From Haematococcus lacustris (taxonomy: Eukaryota; Chlorophyta; Chlorophyceae; Chlamydomonadales; Haematococcaceae), in NCBI GenBank assembly GCA_030144725.1, contig JASKMD010000017.1:6753992-6817991 (forward strand): DNA of 64,000 nt. Direction: 5' to 3'. The notes beneath the pieces are model-generated. The model searched no databases. It had not been told where the DNA came from and saw only the letters and a list, made by a program, of their open reading frames with translations. The translations under genes were made by a program, and so were the position numbers. Each line of letters begins with the position of its first letter. Positions within the stretch are counted from its first letter, which is position 1. Below, one piece after another: positions 35,290 to 48,016 of the stretch.

Positions 35290-37576
35290 TGTCACAGGGG
35301 GTGGGCTGCAGCACCTACAACAGCAGGCAAGGCGCCGCCACCACCATCAGCAAGGCGCCACCACCACCACCACCACCATCAGCACTGGACGCCAGGCTGC
35401 AGGCAGCAGCAAAGTCGTCGCTGTCTTCACCTGCTGGGGGGAGAGGGGGAGGCTCTGCTGGCAAACAAAACAGTGGTGTGAAATCAGGGTTGAAGCACGA
35501 GGCTCGAAGCAGGTGGTAGGCAGGCAGGGAGACGTCAGCGCCACAGGCTGGCCGCCTGGGCAGACAAGAGCCTGACTAGACCTGAGTGGCCCTCACAGGC
35601 TGGCTGGCAGGGATCCTAACAGGGGGACCTGTGGGAGGGAGGACACTGGGTCTTGTGGGAGTAGGAGGTCGCGCTCCGACCTCAATCTCAATGGGACAAT
35701 GGGACTGGGCCACAGAGCAGGGTATCCAGGAGCCTCAACCAGGGACCTTCGCACCTACTTGGCCTGGCTGTGGGGCCTGTGGGGCTACTCTGCTGCTGAC
35801 ACCCTCTCCCCTGATGCACACCCGCCCCACCCCGACTGGCTCCTGCCCCGTGCCAGTCTGTCATGCTACCCGCCCTCCCTACTCCGCTACTACCGGCTGC
35901 CAGGGCCTGCAACGAAGATGTTGTTCAACGCGGGCAGCAGGGCCGTCGGCGTAGGGTGTGACGTGGCGGACCAGGGCGGTTACTCGCCATGGATGTCGGC
36001 GTAGCCTGCGATGTCTAGTCCGCGCCCCGTAGCGGCCGCACCGACGCAGGCAGTGATTAGGGCTTTTGTGATGATGGAGAACGCAAAGCGTGCAGCCATG
36101 TCCAAACGCATGCAGCGAGGCAAGGGAGGCGGGCTGCGTTTGCTTCAGGTTTGCGAGGCTACACCTCTACTATTAAACTATGTAAAATATATAGTTTCCA
36201 TTTAGTCCACGGTCACACCGCCTGTGTGACAGTTCTAAGCAATTTCAAGTAGTCGCGTCGCTATCTGTAGTCGCGTCGCGTTAGTATGGCCAATGACGAG
36301 AAAGAAAAGTCTCAGTGGGCATGGCGTGCAGTTGTGTGTGCAACTGTGTCGCAAAGTGTCCAGCGAGGCGGCCTGACCACTTGCACAGCTCAGCCAACTC
36401 AGCTCAGCTCAGCGCTGCTCAGCTTCGCCGGCACATCCGGTTACTTAATCGTCCACGCGCAGGCAGCAACCACAATGTCGAAAGTGAACGCAAGTAGTGC
36501 CCACATATTAGCGACCGCTAGAGGCAGCCTGGACCCAGCGCGGCGTGAATGGCGCATCCAAACTAATTTTCAAACCAGCATGTAACAGCGCTTAATATCG
36601 CATTCTTCAACGCAGGTTCAGTCCACATGTGACAGCAACTTCAAGTTGTCCAATACATTAGTGCCTGTGGTTCCTGTGCAACCAAACCCAGCTAAAACTA
36701 GTAAAAATGATGCAGAAACTGAGCTGATATGAGTATCACCCCCCCCACATGAAACGGCCCACACATCAAGACAACGCGTTTCTGTCTAATAGACACGTTA
36801 GGAACCCACACAAGGAGCCGCACAGAACTGGCAGTTTATTATTTGACGACCTGGTTGGACAGGAAACCGGCCGAGAAAAGTGCTTATTAGAGCCTTATTT
36901 AAAGCCTTATTAGAGAAAATTGACCCGACACGAGTTGCACGCTGTTCGGGTGCAGGGACAGGCCACACGCCATACAAACACCCTCAAACATGTCATCAGC
37001 ACTAGCACTAGAACACATGTCAGGGGGGGTACTGCGCCCGAGCAAAAAATCAAAAAATTGAAAGGGTTGGGCCGCTGAGCGCGATAGCTGTTCGCTGATC
37101 TCAACCCCAGTAAGCAGGCCAATACCGGCAATACTCTCAACACCCCCGCCCGCCCCGGCACAGGTGCATATCAGCCCGAGCAGCCCGCTAGCTTCGCTTT
37201 GATGAGCTGCACCGCCCTGCGCAGAAATCGCTGTAACACTCTTAAAGATTAGTCAGATATTTATCAGGGGTGCAGCCAATGGCGGGGGTGACCAGCAGCA
37301 TCGATATTGTCAATTATCAATGCGCTAAGTGCAGTGAACAAGAGGTGCCTGCCTCCAGCTCACCATACAATCTCCTTGCATTCCCTCGACAGTCCGCGCA
37401 CCCGCACGGCATTTACAAGCGGAGAAAACTGTTGTTCCAACCCTTCACATCGCCTGTGTGCCATTACAGCTGGCAGAATCATCAAGATGCCAGATGCCGA
37501 TGCATTTAGAATGGGTTTTTCAGTGGACGAGTCAGTTGTAGCTGGCCAGCGCTACTCCTTCGACTAGTGGGGACAA
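35290..37576. other. Intergenic, no supported gene
   Basis: Short overlapping frames on both strands but no family motif or coherent splice pattern. It separates the divergently transcribed lipase (minus) and phosphate transporter (plus), so promoters of both should lie here. A weak plus ORF of 99 aa at 36286-36585 is unrecognised. Confidence 0.5.
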
Positions 37577-40500
37577 ATGATGTCAGTAGAGGACCCCGTG
37601 CTTCCCGAGTACCAATGGCTCGTGGTGGTGGGAGCCTTTGTCTCGTTTCTTTTTGGGTTCGGGACAGGTAAGCGCGGTGGCAGGCCAGCACTACCCACAT
37701 TGGCTGGCTGCGAGCTTACTCGTACGTACTTGCTGCCCCAGGCGCTAACGATGTGGCCAACGCGTTCGGCACCTCCGTGGGGGCCAAGACCCTCACCCTG
37801 CGCCAGGCCGTCGTTGTAAGAACCTGAACATGTGCAAGCCGCTCGCGCATGTGCAAGCCGCCTGGCACTGCCCCGTGCGAGCTCTACCTCCTTCCCCATC
37901 GCTCGCAATTTAGACAACGCTGCTGGCTGGTATGGTTCTGTGCAGATTGCTGCTATCTTCGAGTTCACTGGGGCAATGGTGCTGGGCCGCGTGTCCACAT
38001 CCACCATTGCTGGCGGCATTGCCGACATCAACTCCTTCCTGCGCGAGCCGGAGATGTTTGCGTACGGCATGGTGTGCGCCTTGACCATCTCCGCTATCTG
38101 GAACATCGGCGCCTCCTACTTTGAGCTCAACGTCAGCTCCACCCATTCCATTATTGGGGCCATCATTGGGTTTGCCATCATCTACGACGGCAACAATGCA
38201 GTCATCTGGCAGGTGCCGGACCCTAATTCATTCCCCCCCTACAAGGCAAGTTGCTGTGTACATCATGTGGGTAGCATTGCTGCATGTTGTCGTGTGGTCT
38301 AGCTCTGCCCCATGCAGCCTAACCATAGCTAGCTATCATCACCTGCTCTACTGCCTGTCGCTCTACAGGGTGTGGTCCCCATCATTGTGTCCTGGTTCTT
38401 CTCGCCAGTGTTCACTGGTCTGGCCTCCGGCCTCCTCTTCCTCATCATCCGTACGCTGGTGCTGCGCCGACCAAACGCCTACAACCTGTCCTTCTGGGTG
38501 CTGCCACCGTCCGTGACCTTCACTGTGTTCATCTGCATCTACTTCGTGTTCACCAAGGTGACCCCCAGGAGAGGTAGCCTTCGGACCCTCCACTGCTTGC
38601 GCTGCCAGCCACAGCACATGCAACCTACATTGCGGTGCATGCCATCTTACACCATGCACACACCATGCTGGTCTCCTGTGCCGCAGGGTGCCAAGAAGAG
38701 CCTCACCACTGGGGATGATGACTGGACAGATGCCAAGGCTGCCTGGATTGCCGCAGTCGTCTCTGCTGGCCTGGGTGTGCTGGTGGCTGCCATCCTGCTG
38801 CCCATCCTGCGCCACCGTGCAAACAGCAAGTTCAATGAGTGAGTTGGCAGCCACAGCCTCGCACTTCATCTCCCAGCCTATCAGGGTGAGAGCGTGTGCC
38901 AGGAGTCAGCCATGCAACCATGCGGGTGTGCCTGTTGTCCCTGCTCAGGGATGGGTCTGAGAAGGTCACCGATGCTGAGAAGGGTGCTGCCAAGAAGGCT
39001 GAGCAGGAGGCAGAGGTCGCCATGGAGGTGGTGGACCCCAACGAGCCGAAGTGGAAGACCTCTCTGAAGCAGGGTTTGAGGTCCACATGGAAGGCCATCA
39101 ACCACGGAACCTCTGTGGACATCCATGAGGTTGTGGAGGTGGGTCGGAGATGGCACACCCCTTGAGCACATCCACACATTGCTGCATCCTGGCACATGGT
39201 CATGCCCTTGCCTGCCATGCACAGTGGCTCCCGCATGCCTGTCGCTCTGTAGGAGGATGAGCTGGTTGCCGCCCTGCACCGCAATGCCGAGGTGTTTGAC
39301 CCCAAGGTCGAGTACGCGTTCCAGTACCTGCAGGTGCGGTGGGGCACGACTTGGTCACAGCAGCGATGAGCTGGAGGCGTGGCATAGTCATGTGAGTCCT
39401 GGTGCTCGTCTGGCTTGCAGGTGTTCTCCGCCATCTGTGTGGTGTTCTCTCACGGTGCCGGTGAAGTGGGCTACATGGCTGGCCCCCATGCCACAGTCTG
39501 GGCTGCCTACACCGAGGGCAAGCTCTCGAAGAGTGTTACCGCCCCCGTCTGGATTGTGTTCATCGGTGCCTTTGGCCTGGTCATTGGCCTGGCAACATGT
39601 GAGTGTCACCAGCATGCAGTGTTGCTGGCATGCAGGAGGGCTAGCTTGCTTGAAGCAAGGTGCACGCTGTCTGACTTGCCAGCCTGATGCGACGGCGTGT
39701 TTGTACGTGGTCGGTGCCCCTACTGCAGATGGCTACAAGGTGACCCGCGCTATGGGTGTGCGTCTTGCCAAGCTGTCCCCCACCCGTGGCTTCTGCGCTG
39801 AGCTGGCCACAGCCCTGGTCATCATGATTGCTTCCCAGGTGAGGCCTGGGCTGTACCACTGCCTCTTGCCAGCCAGGTGACCCGCTCGCATCTCTGCTGC
39901 CTTGCCGCTCTTGCGCCTAGATGCTCCCCTTTCCTGCCTGCTCAGCAGTGCCTCTGCCTGCATGCCCCGCAGTACGGCCTTCCTACCTCCAGCTCACAGT
40001 GCATCACCGGTGGCATCATTGGTGTGGGCCTTTTGGAGGGCAAGATGGGTGTGAACTGGAAGTTCTTCGCCCGTCAGTTCGCCTCCTGGGTGGCCACCCT
40101 GTTCGCGGTCGGCCTGGGCACTGCTGGCCTCTTTGCAGCGGTAGGTGACCATGCGCACCGCTGACACCTGCCCAGCACCTGGTCAGCCATGTGGCCCTTG
40201 CTCTACTCTGCTGGGTGTGATGATGCCCTGGTGTGGTTGATGCACATGGAAATCATTGTTTTGCTTGGTGGTTGGTGCTGGTGCCGGGTGCAGGGCATCT
40301 TCACCCCCAGCCGCATTTCAGGCTGGAACCAGATCTACTACGAGGACCAGGTGTCGGCGACTGCCCAGAACATCTTTGACACTTACCGCACCACCATGCT
40401 GACGTATGCCAGGGCAGCCAACGCGAGTGTTCTGCCAAGCCTGACCACCTCCCAGCTGACCCGATGGAATGCAACCCTGGTCAAGCTCAGCGCCGACACC

Positions 40501-40915
40501 AGGGCTGCTGGGGGCACCTCCAGGCAGACAGGTGCGGGTCGCTGCAGGTTGTGGTGCACTACCTGTGCTGCCTGACGTGAAGAACCATGCCACACCTGTA
40601 GCCCCCCTACCCCCCTTGCCACACCTGCTTGATGCTCCATGCTCGGTGTGTCCACTGCTGCGGTTCACTTCACCCTGACCCTGCCTGCTTGCCTGCTACC
40701 TTGCAGTGGAGCCCAGCGAGCTGTTTGGCTACCTGAACACTGCCCTGAGCCTGGTGCAATCCAACTCCATCTTGACAGTCGGCCAGGTGTCGGTCACCCC
40801 TGGCGCTGTTCTGTGCAACAACAACGTGACGGCAGACATCCAGGCGGATGTCAGGGTTCGGTGCCCTGCCCCCCGGTTGCTGGCCAGGGGTTTGAATTCC
40901 ACTGCTCCCTTCTAA
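37577..40915 (+). CDS. PHO4-family Na+/phosphate symporter (PTB-type)
   Basis: A plasma-membrane or organelle symporter that moves inorganic phosphate with sodium. Twelve exons join in phase to 659 residues: 37577-37667, 37742-37815, 37946-38245, 38369-38557, 38687-38838, 38949-39138, 39253-39333, 39421-39598, 39729-39838, 39973-40140, 40294-40531, 40707-40915. The first signature GANDVANAFGTSVG is intact; the inverted-repeat partner reads FSHGAGEVGYMAGP, lacking the ANDVANA core. Hydrophobic helices fall in both halves, separated by a charged central loop (DAEKGAAKKAEQEAEV). The intron after exon 3 uses a GC donor. The start ATG gives MMSVEDPVLPEY directly before the first helix. The last exon encodes an unusual tail and could be mis-modelled. 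Algal PTB genes are phosphate-starvation responsive; no regulatory site was identified here. Confidence 0.9.
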
Positions 40916-43900
40916 AAATGCATGACACAAACTGTGCGACAGGCCCTTGGTGTCTGGAGCGTAGTAGCCAGTATCGTGATCAGGCTATGCAGTGATCTAG
41001 CTATGTATGTGATCCCCTCGTGCTGCTTAGTATTGCTGATTGGCTGTACCCTACCCTTTCTGTTTCTGAAGTGTGTTTGAGCCGAAGTGTGTTGCAACGA
41101 TCGTTCTGTGTAAGAACACCGCTTGACGTGGCTCCGAGAAGCACAGCAGTGACAGCAGCATCAAGGCCGTGGCCCCTTGTCGATTAGGCTCCTAGTGGTG
41201 GGCCTCTGCTGATGCCAGTCTGACGAGCATCGAACTAAATCGAACTCTCCAGCCTTGCGTCTGTAGTGGACATGCGCAGCATGGATGGCTGGCATCCTAT
41301 GAATTGACTTGCATGTCTGATCTTTAGCGAATTGAGGGTTTGTTCTTTCTTACAGTGGATGCTTCTGTTGTTCTCTGTGCAAGGTGCTCCGAACCTAGGC
41401 GGATGCATCGAGCACAGAAGTTCACAGTTTTCAAACCATTTTTCTTTACACGTGTCTGGATAAGAATGTGAATGGTTTGGAGTACTGAAGGCTCTGTGAG
41501 GGCAGAGTCAGTCGGCTCCTCTCAGAGTTACACTCCCCTGCATGCCATCCACCTGCGTGCAAAGTTTCATAGCTCAACTGGCACCCCACAGTGGTGCTCT
41601 GGGAGGGGTGGGCTGGGAGGGGTGGGCTAGGAGGGGGTGTGCTTGGGGAGGGGGCGAGGGGAAGGGCTGGGAGGTGGTGGTCAGGCTCAATGAGGTGGGC
41701 TCCTGCAATGATGGGTGAAGGGGGGGGCGGGCATGGTGAGTCGTTGCATGCCGTGGCCATGAAACTGCCTAATGAACATGATGTAACTTTGAAAGTGTCA
41801 AACTGAACGAGGCCTGGGCTGTTTAACGTGCGGGTTGCTTCAATAGATGCGCCAATGGGTCATGAACAAACATTTCGTGTCGCTTTTTCTCTAGGTGCAG
41901 CCGGTGCAACACAGTGGTGGACACAGTGGAGGAGGGGGGGTGTAACCCGGTGATACCTTAGTGCGCGCCGACCCAGAAGGTGTACTTGGCGAGGAGCGAA
42001 CATGAAATGATTCTTCAATCACCCCGTCTAGGCGCCCTGCACGTCCGGCAGCCATCGCGTTGGGTGTTGGCCGGACATTCCATTTGTGCACAACCAGCTC
42101 ACTACGCTAGGTAGATGGGGTCACAGCGATGTGGCTCACCGTGCCAAGGAGACCCGTCTCGCCGATGTGATTTGTTCGCGGGCACATGTGGCAGTACGCG
42201 AGCAAAGACTCCAATGGCTTGCGTTGGTGGTCAGATATCGCGGACTATCTTGCAGCTGCCAATGTGATGAACGGTATCGAAAACGGTGCAGTATTGAGAG
42301 AGTAATTGCATGCATGTTACCAACCCCATGTTGGGGCGGCCTGAGACTCAGACTGCAACTGCTGCGCCACTGCCAACTGCTGCACTACTGCTGCTGCTGC
42401 AGCCAACTGATGAAGAATTTATTGCAATGGGCGCACGCAGAGAAATGAGCAAAAAGGTTGGTCAAAATTTGAACACCTCGCCTCGCCTCGCCTGTCTCGC
42501 CGCATTGGAATCGCAAAATTCAAAAACGCCACATGCAGCCACATGGAGCCTCGCCTCGCCTCGCCCCATTGGAATAGGGCTGTCAGTGAGAGTCAGGCGA
42601 CCCCAACTAACAGAAAATGACAGGAAATGATAGGAAACCGACCCCTGGTAATCAAAACGACGCCGCGTCTCAGCCACGTAGTTCCTCTTTATGTTTTGCA
42701 CATCCCTGGATAGAGGACTCTGTCAGCTATGCGGTGCAGCCTGTAACATGAAATATTGTGCACTGTGCTGAGTGCTATTGCGGCTCAAACCTCCACATTC
42801 AAATCCATGCATTGTTTGCTCATGAGGGCCTCATCGCGAGAGACCGCCGCGACCGACGTGGCCCAGGAGCACCTGCACACAGTGAGGAACAGTCGCCGCT
42901 GTCAAAACGATTCACATGGCACGCCAAACCGGTGTAACGACGCCCCTCCACCCATGCTCGGAAATATACAAGGCTGCTGCATTTCTTAACCCCTTCGTGA
43001 GTAGTACTTACTACCTGGCCACTCTGTAAGGCCACACAAGGTGTATAGGTCATTGCTACGTTACCTTGCTCGACATGTTGGGTCAGATCCCTCCCGCCCG
43101 CCCTCCGCTTGCGTGTCGAGCTTGTGTCCAGCTCCGCCCTGGCTCCCTGCTGCGCAGCTGGAGGGGTGAGCAGGTCAGAGGCAGCACCAGTACCAGCTGC
43201 CAGCCGCTGCCAGGGGGGGGCAGCAGGAGGGGTGGGCAGCCCAGGGGCGGCGCCAGCACCAGCTGCCAGCTGCTGCCAGGGGGGGGCAGCAGGAGGGGTG
43301 GGCAGCCCAGGGGCGGCGCCAGCACCAGCTGCCAGCTGCTGCCAGGGGGGGGCAGCAGGAGGGGTGGGCAGCCCAGGGGCAGCACCAGCACCAGCTGCCA
43401 GCCCAGCCCAGCCCAGCCCAGCCGCTTTACACGTGTCTGGATAAGAATGTGAATGGTGGGGCTGGGAGTGGGGACAATGAATGAGGACATGTGAAGCTAT
43501 AGGTACAGCTGAAGGCACCGCTACCTGCATGCCACCTGCCCTGCCAAGATGTGTTGCAGGCCCTATTATTGCAGCATTACCTGGGGACCAGGGTCCTGGC
43601 ACCCCCGCACCCTTGCAGCAGGGGGCCATCCACTGCCCGGTCAATACGCCGACTGACAGCATGCCATCAGCCTCCATGCAGCCACTAATCCAGCCCCTGC
43701 CTCAATCCCAACATGAGCCTAGCCCCAGCCCCAGCCCCAGCCCCAGCCCTTGCCCCAGCCCCCATGCCAGCCCCTGCCCTGGTCCCCACTCCTCCCCTCA
43801 TCCCAGCCCTCGCCACCACCTCAGCCCTCATCACAGCCCCCGCACCAGCCCCCACCCCAGCCCCCCCGGCTGCCTCAGTCCCAGACCCAACCCCTGCCCC

Positions 43901-43969
43901 TGCCCCTGCCCCTGCCCCAGCTCCAGCCCTAGCCCCGACCCCTGCCCCTTGCACGACCAAAACCTGGCC
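40916..43969. other. 3' UTR, intergenic DNA and low-complexity repeats
   Basis: No supported gene. TTTACACGTGTCTGGATAAG is found at about 41447 and again at about 43430, a dispersed repeat. A minus-strand terminus related to the 5011-7254 element lies at 42312-42345. A 66-bp tandem repeat (GCAGCCCAGGGGCGGCGCCA unit) occupies 43190-43400, and CCCCAGC-rich DNA occupies 43709-43935. Confidence 0.6.
41109..41113 (+). terminator. TGTAA poly(A) signal of the phosphate transporter
   Basis: TGTAA about 195 nt after the stop codon. This pentamer is the usual poly(A) signal in chlorophyte algae. Confidence 0.55.
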
Positions 43970-46900
43970 TGTCTGCAGGCCATCAGCTTTGCTGAATGGA
44001 GCAGGTTGCTGCGCGAGGTGGAGGCACGCTTTTCACCCAGCACCATACAGTTCCTCAGAGAGAGGGGGGCTGCCAAAGTTGCAGCATGTTGCTGCCCCCC
44101 TCACCTCCCCTCCCCCTCCCCGTTCCCCTCCCCCAGCTCCAGCCCCCGCCCGCCCCCGCCAGCCCCACCCCCCGCAGCTGCCACCCGTGCTGCCACAGCG
44201 CAACGCTGTGCACCACACATCGACAGGGGCAGGAGCAGGGAGAGGGGCAGGAGCAGGGAGAGGGCCAGCACACAGATGACGTGACAGCAAGGAAAGTTTT
44301 GGCATGCTTGGTGCCTCCAGAACTGCTGGAGCAGCAGCTTGTGAGTGCCTTTGCTCAACACTCTGGCCTAGATCGCCACTGGGTGTCAGAGGCAGCGCAA
44401 CCGAATTTAGAGCAGCGTGCAAGCATTCAGGACCGGGCAGATAGTCTCCGGCACTTCGCCGCTGTCAGAGCCCCTGACAACAGGGGCCACCAGGGCATCA
44501 GCCAGGCAGTGTTCGACTACATTCGCCACTACTACCATGAGCACAGCAAGCCCTCACCCTCGTGCAAGGACCAGCGGTCATGTTGGGTGTGCCAAACTGT
44601 TGGGTGAGTGCCCTACCGCCAAACTGCATGTGCACCGCTGACTACGAATGCATGCATGCGCCACATGCAATGCAACCACTAATGTGCCCCAGCCACAAGT
44701 CTTGCTGCATGAGTGCTTGCGTGTGTGGTGCTTGCACCATAGGGACGACAAGCGCACACTTGTGAACGAGACCAGGCGTTTCTTCGAAAGCTCACTGTTG
44801 GTGATGTGGCTTGAGTTTGATGACGAGCAGCAACACTTAGAGGAGCAATGGCGGCAGAATGAGCATCCGCAAGGAGGACAACTGCAGCAGCCACCCAGCA
44901 TGCGTGTCAGCCTCAGCACGTTCGTAAGGCTGAGGCCACCATGGGTGGCACGCCTGACGGCATCACAACGGCAAGTGTGTGTGTGCAAGACCTGTTGCAA
45001 CCCGGACAACTTGCTCACAGCACTAGCCCAACACAAAAGGAGCTCGTAGCTGCCCCCCGTTGCAGCCGTTGCTGCCCCCCTGGCTGTCCCCCGGGTGCAG
45101 CAGGCGCTGCCCCTCAGCCCCCCCCCCACCAGGGGGGTGCTGCCCCCCCTGTTGCTGAGGAGGAGGACGAATCCGTCACCGCAGCTGCCTCTACCTTCAT
45201 TGACCCACTTGGTGAACCTGAGCAGCAGGCACATAGGTGGCAAGCGGAGCAAGAGCGTCAGCCTTGGCTGGCTCCCCCACCCTTCTCCCCACCCTTCTCC
45301 CACCCTTCCCCACCCCTCCGCCCTTCCACCCTTCCCCCACCCTTCTCCCCTCCCCTCTCCCCTCCTGGCCTTCCGTCTGTCCCGCTGCCTTCACCCCCTC
45401 CCCTCCCTCCCCCCTCCCCCATCCCCGTCCCACCACCTCCCAGCAAAACCCAGCCTCTGAGCGTCACAGCTATGCGGCAGTTGTTCCTGTGTCCTTGTGA
45501 GCTTGGCCAGCAGCCTAGCCTTGCCTGCTCTTTGCGCACATGCCTCCATTGCAAGTCGCGCAGGCTCAGTAGAAGCCAGATGCAGATGGCAGCGTCATGC
45601 TCACTGTGCGTCAGTAAGGAAAGCCATCATCAGCTGTAGGCAGCCGGCCGGCAGCAGCAGCAGGCAAGGCTAAAGTTGAGCTGCTGTGCATGAGGATGAG
45701 CTTGAGTGATGCTGTTGGCATGCTGAACAAGCAGATGCCAGAGTACATCAAGCACCACCGGTTGGCACATCACCAGCTGCAGGTTTTCCGTGAGCACCGT
45801 GAGGTTGTCAAGGCAGGCCAGGAGGGAAAGGTTGTGATTTCATGTGATTGGTCAGAGAAGCTGACTGTTGAGCGCAGCGTTGAGATCATGTCAGAGCACT
45901 GGCATGCGCAGCAGATAGGCATTCTCGTGGCATGTGCATACTTCAGGAACAAAGAGGGGGCCTACAAGGAGCACACCGTGTATGTGATGACAGATGGGAA
46001 GGAGCAGTCGGCAGCCATTACCCAAGCAGCAGTAAACCAGGTGGTATGTTACATGCTGGCAGAGCATGATATGGACATGAGGCAGTTGTACATGTGGTCT
46101 AATGGGTGTAAAGGGCAGTTCAAGGGGGCCCCAGCCATGCGACAGCATTGGGGCATGGCACAGAGGTACAGCGTGCCAGTGTGGTGGAGCTATGGGGCTA
46201 CATCACACTTCAAGGGCAGGCATGATTCTGAGGGAGGGGTGGTGTAGCACTGGTTGAGGGGTGAGATCCTGGCTGATCGTGTTGGGTTGTGCAATGCATT
46301 GGGGTTTGTGCAGCATTGCAATGCATACCACAAGGCAGCTACTGCTGCTGACCCCAGCAAGGCTCACCGTGCACGAGCAAGTGTGGGTCATCGGTGGTGT
46401 TTGGAGCTGAGCACACAGGAGGTAGAGCTTTGCAGTGCTCCACAGCGGGATGCACATGCCTTTGCATCATCCATCCCCGGCTCTATGAGCATGCACAGCT
46501 GCTTCTTTCCTGCTGCAGGGATCCAGGTTGAGTGGTCACAGACTGCATGTGCATGTGCCCGATGCATGACCCCCGCACCAAGGGGTGTGTGTATCAGTGT
46601 TTTTTTTTCAAAACAGCCACGCTGATGCTGGTCACGAAGGGTCCAGGACCGTCACATGGCTGGTTACGCAGCTGGTCCCGACTGGTTACGAAAACCAAAC
46701 ATCGCAGCATTTTTCAAGCCAAAAGTCATTTTTAATGAATAATATTCACGTAAAAGACATTTTTTGGTTACGAAGCAGCCGAGGCCAGCCAACGCAAGGG
46801 TCCATTTGGTAACGAAATCCAGGCCTAGAAAACAGGCTTTTGGTTCCGATCGTTACGTATTGCGCAAAAAAAAAAATCACTGGTGTGTATCAGGCCCTCC

Positions 46901-47150
46901 ATCCCAAAGCCCTTGATGGGCCCATTTTCGATCAAAAGAAGGATGATAAGCATTGGGACGATGAGTGCCCCACCCTTATGTGCTCATTTGCACCAGACAA
47001 CGTCAAGCAGTTGTGCACCTTGGGCAAGAAGCTGGGCATGAAGATAATGAACGAGTATTGCAAGGCAAAGGGTTTTATGTGCCAGCCGGCACCTTGCGTG
47101 CTGACCTACGGTACATGGTGCTGGAGCATCTGGATGAGCAGGCAGGGTGC
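43970..47150 (+). pseudogene. DDE-type transposase, inactivated
   Basis: Several frames carry one protein: FAEWSRLLREVEARF, then VFDYIRHYYHEHSKPS with SCWVCQ, then VCVCKTCCNP (Cys pairs), then the catalytic core at 45690-46500 with SCDWSEKL, YMWSNGCKGQFKG and HDSEGG. In related transposases the middle motif is normally S-D-G-C; here the Asp is Asn. A TAG at 46245 stops the frame two residues after HDSEGGV, and the coding sequence visibly continues (HWLRGEIL...). A hAT-type MITE splits the C-terminal part, and a further frameshift lies near 47065 before FYVPAGTLRADLRYMVLEH. The superfamily is not assigned. No intact ends were found. Confidence 0.6.
46595..46882. mobile_element. 288-bp hAT-type MITE inside the DDE pseudogene
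   Basis: Starts CAGTGTTTTTTTTTC and ends AAAAAAAAAAATCACTG (imperfect TIR), flanked by the 8-bp duplication GTGTGTAT at 46587-46594 and 46883-46890. Removing it and one duplication restores an open frame GCVYQALHPKAL across the site. The CAGTG ends and 8-bp duplication are the hAT pattern. Confidence 0.85.
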
Positions 47151-47483
47151 GATTGAGCTGGCTGCGACCGCGGATAGGGCTGCATTGGCACAGACCTGCT
47201 TCCAACCCAGTGCAAACACGCATGCTCAGCTGTCTCGGGTATGCCGCCAGGGTGCTCAGCTTAACCTCAGATCTGTTGGCGCTGGATAAGTTGCCGCAGG
47301 CCGTGATGACTTCATACATCTGGGTTGTGACCTGGCCGATGGCTAGTAGACTCAGTCCGGAGCGGTAGGAGGCTGCCTCCCCCTCCACATGAATCTCCAC
47401 CTAGCCAGCATGTCCAGCTGGTGTAGACTTCACACACACAGCACAACGGGCAGCATGCCCTCCCTTCCCCTTCAGGGGTGATA

Positions 47484-47784
47484 TGTAACGTGCAGCCTCA
47501 TAAAGGCGACGTTGGACCGTTTGAACCATATGTAACACTGAGCCGGCCGCGAGGGCACTCGAGCCGCGGGCACTGTAACAGTCGGCCACAAGGCACCACC
47601 GTGAGAAGGCTAGGGCTTAGAACGGGGCCCCCTGGAATCGAACCAGTTGTCCTCACAGCTTACGCTGCTAGGCTTTACCTGCCAACTCACACTAATGCGG
47701 TGTGACCGATTATCCTGTAGCTGCCTCGGGTTAACCGCGACAGCCCAGACGACACTAAGGGACTACGCGGAGCGCGCCCTTACA
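47484..47784 (-). repeat. 3' LTR, 301 bp
   Basis: Bounded by TGTAAGGG...GTTACA on the minus strand (TG...CA ends). Its first 120 plus-strand bases are identical to 63881-64000. The 3' flank is TGATA; the partner duplication is outside the window. Confidence 0.9.
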
Positions 47785-47796
47785 TTCCTCCCCCCC
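47785..47796 (-). promoter_or_regulatory. Polypurine tract
   Basis: GGGGGGGAGGAA on the minus strand, directly before the 3' LTR start. This is the expected primer for plus-strand DNA synthesis. Confidence 0.8.
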
Positions 47797-48016
47797 AAGG
47801 GGATGCCTCGTTCCGCCTCAGGTTAAACCCGAGACTCGCAAGACCTAGGTCTCACTTGGTTAGCTACTGGGTACCATGGAGGTAGAGCCAGGTCAAAGCT
47901 GGGTGTGGTCAGAGACCAACTGTAATAGGGGAATTGTAACGTATAACCATAGGCTTTGTAAGCACAGAGAAGAGAGTGCCTCAGTGCAGCAGCGCGGCAG
48001 CATGCATGCAGGAGAC

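Noticed and set aside
42820..43677. 285-aa minus-strand ORF
   Set aside because: Driven by the 66-bp GC-rich tandem repeat at 43190-43400; no family motif and no splice support.
47631..47652. tRNA-like B box (GGTTCGATTCC on the minus strand)
   Set aside because: It lies inside the gypsy LTR; no cloverleaf or properly spaced A box could be drawn.
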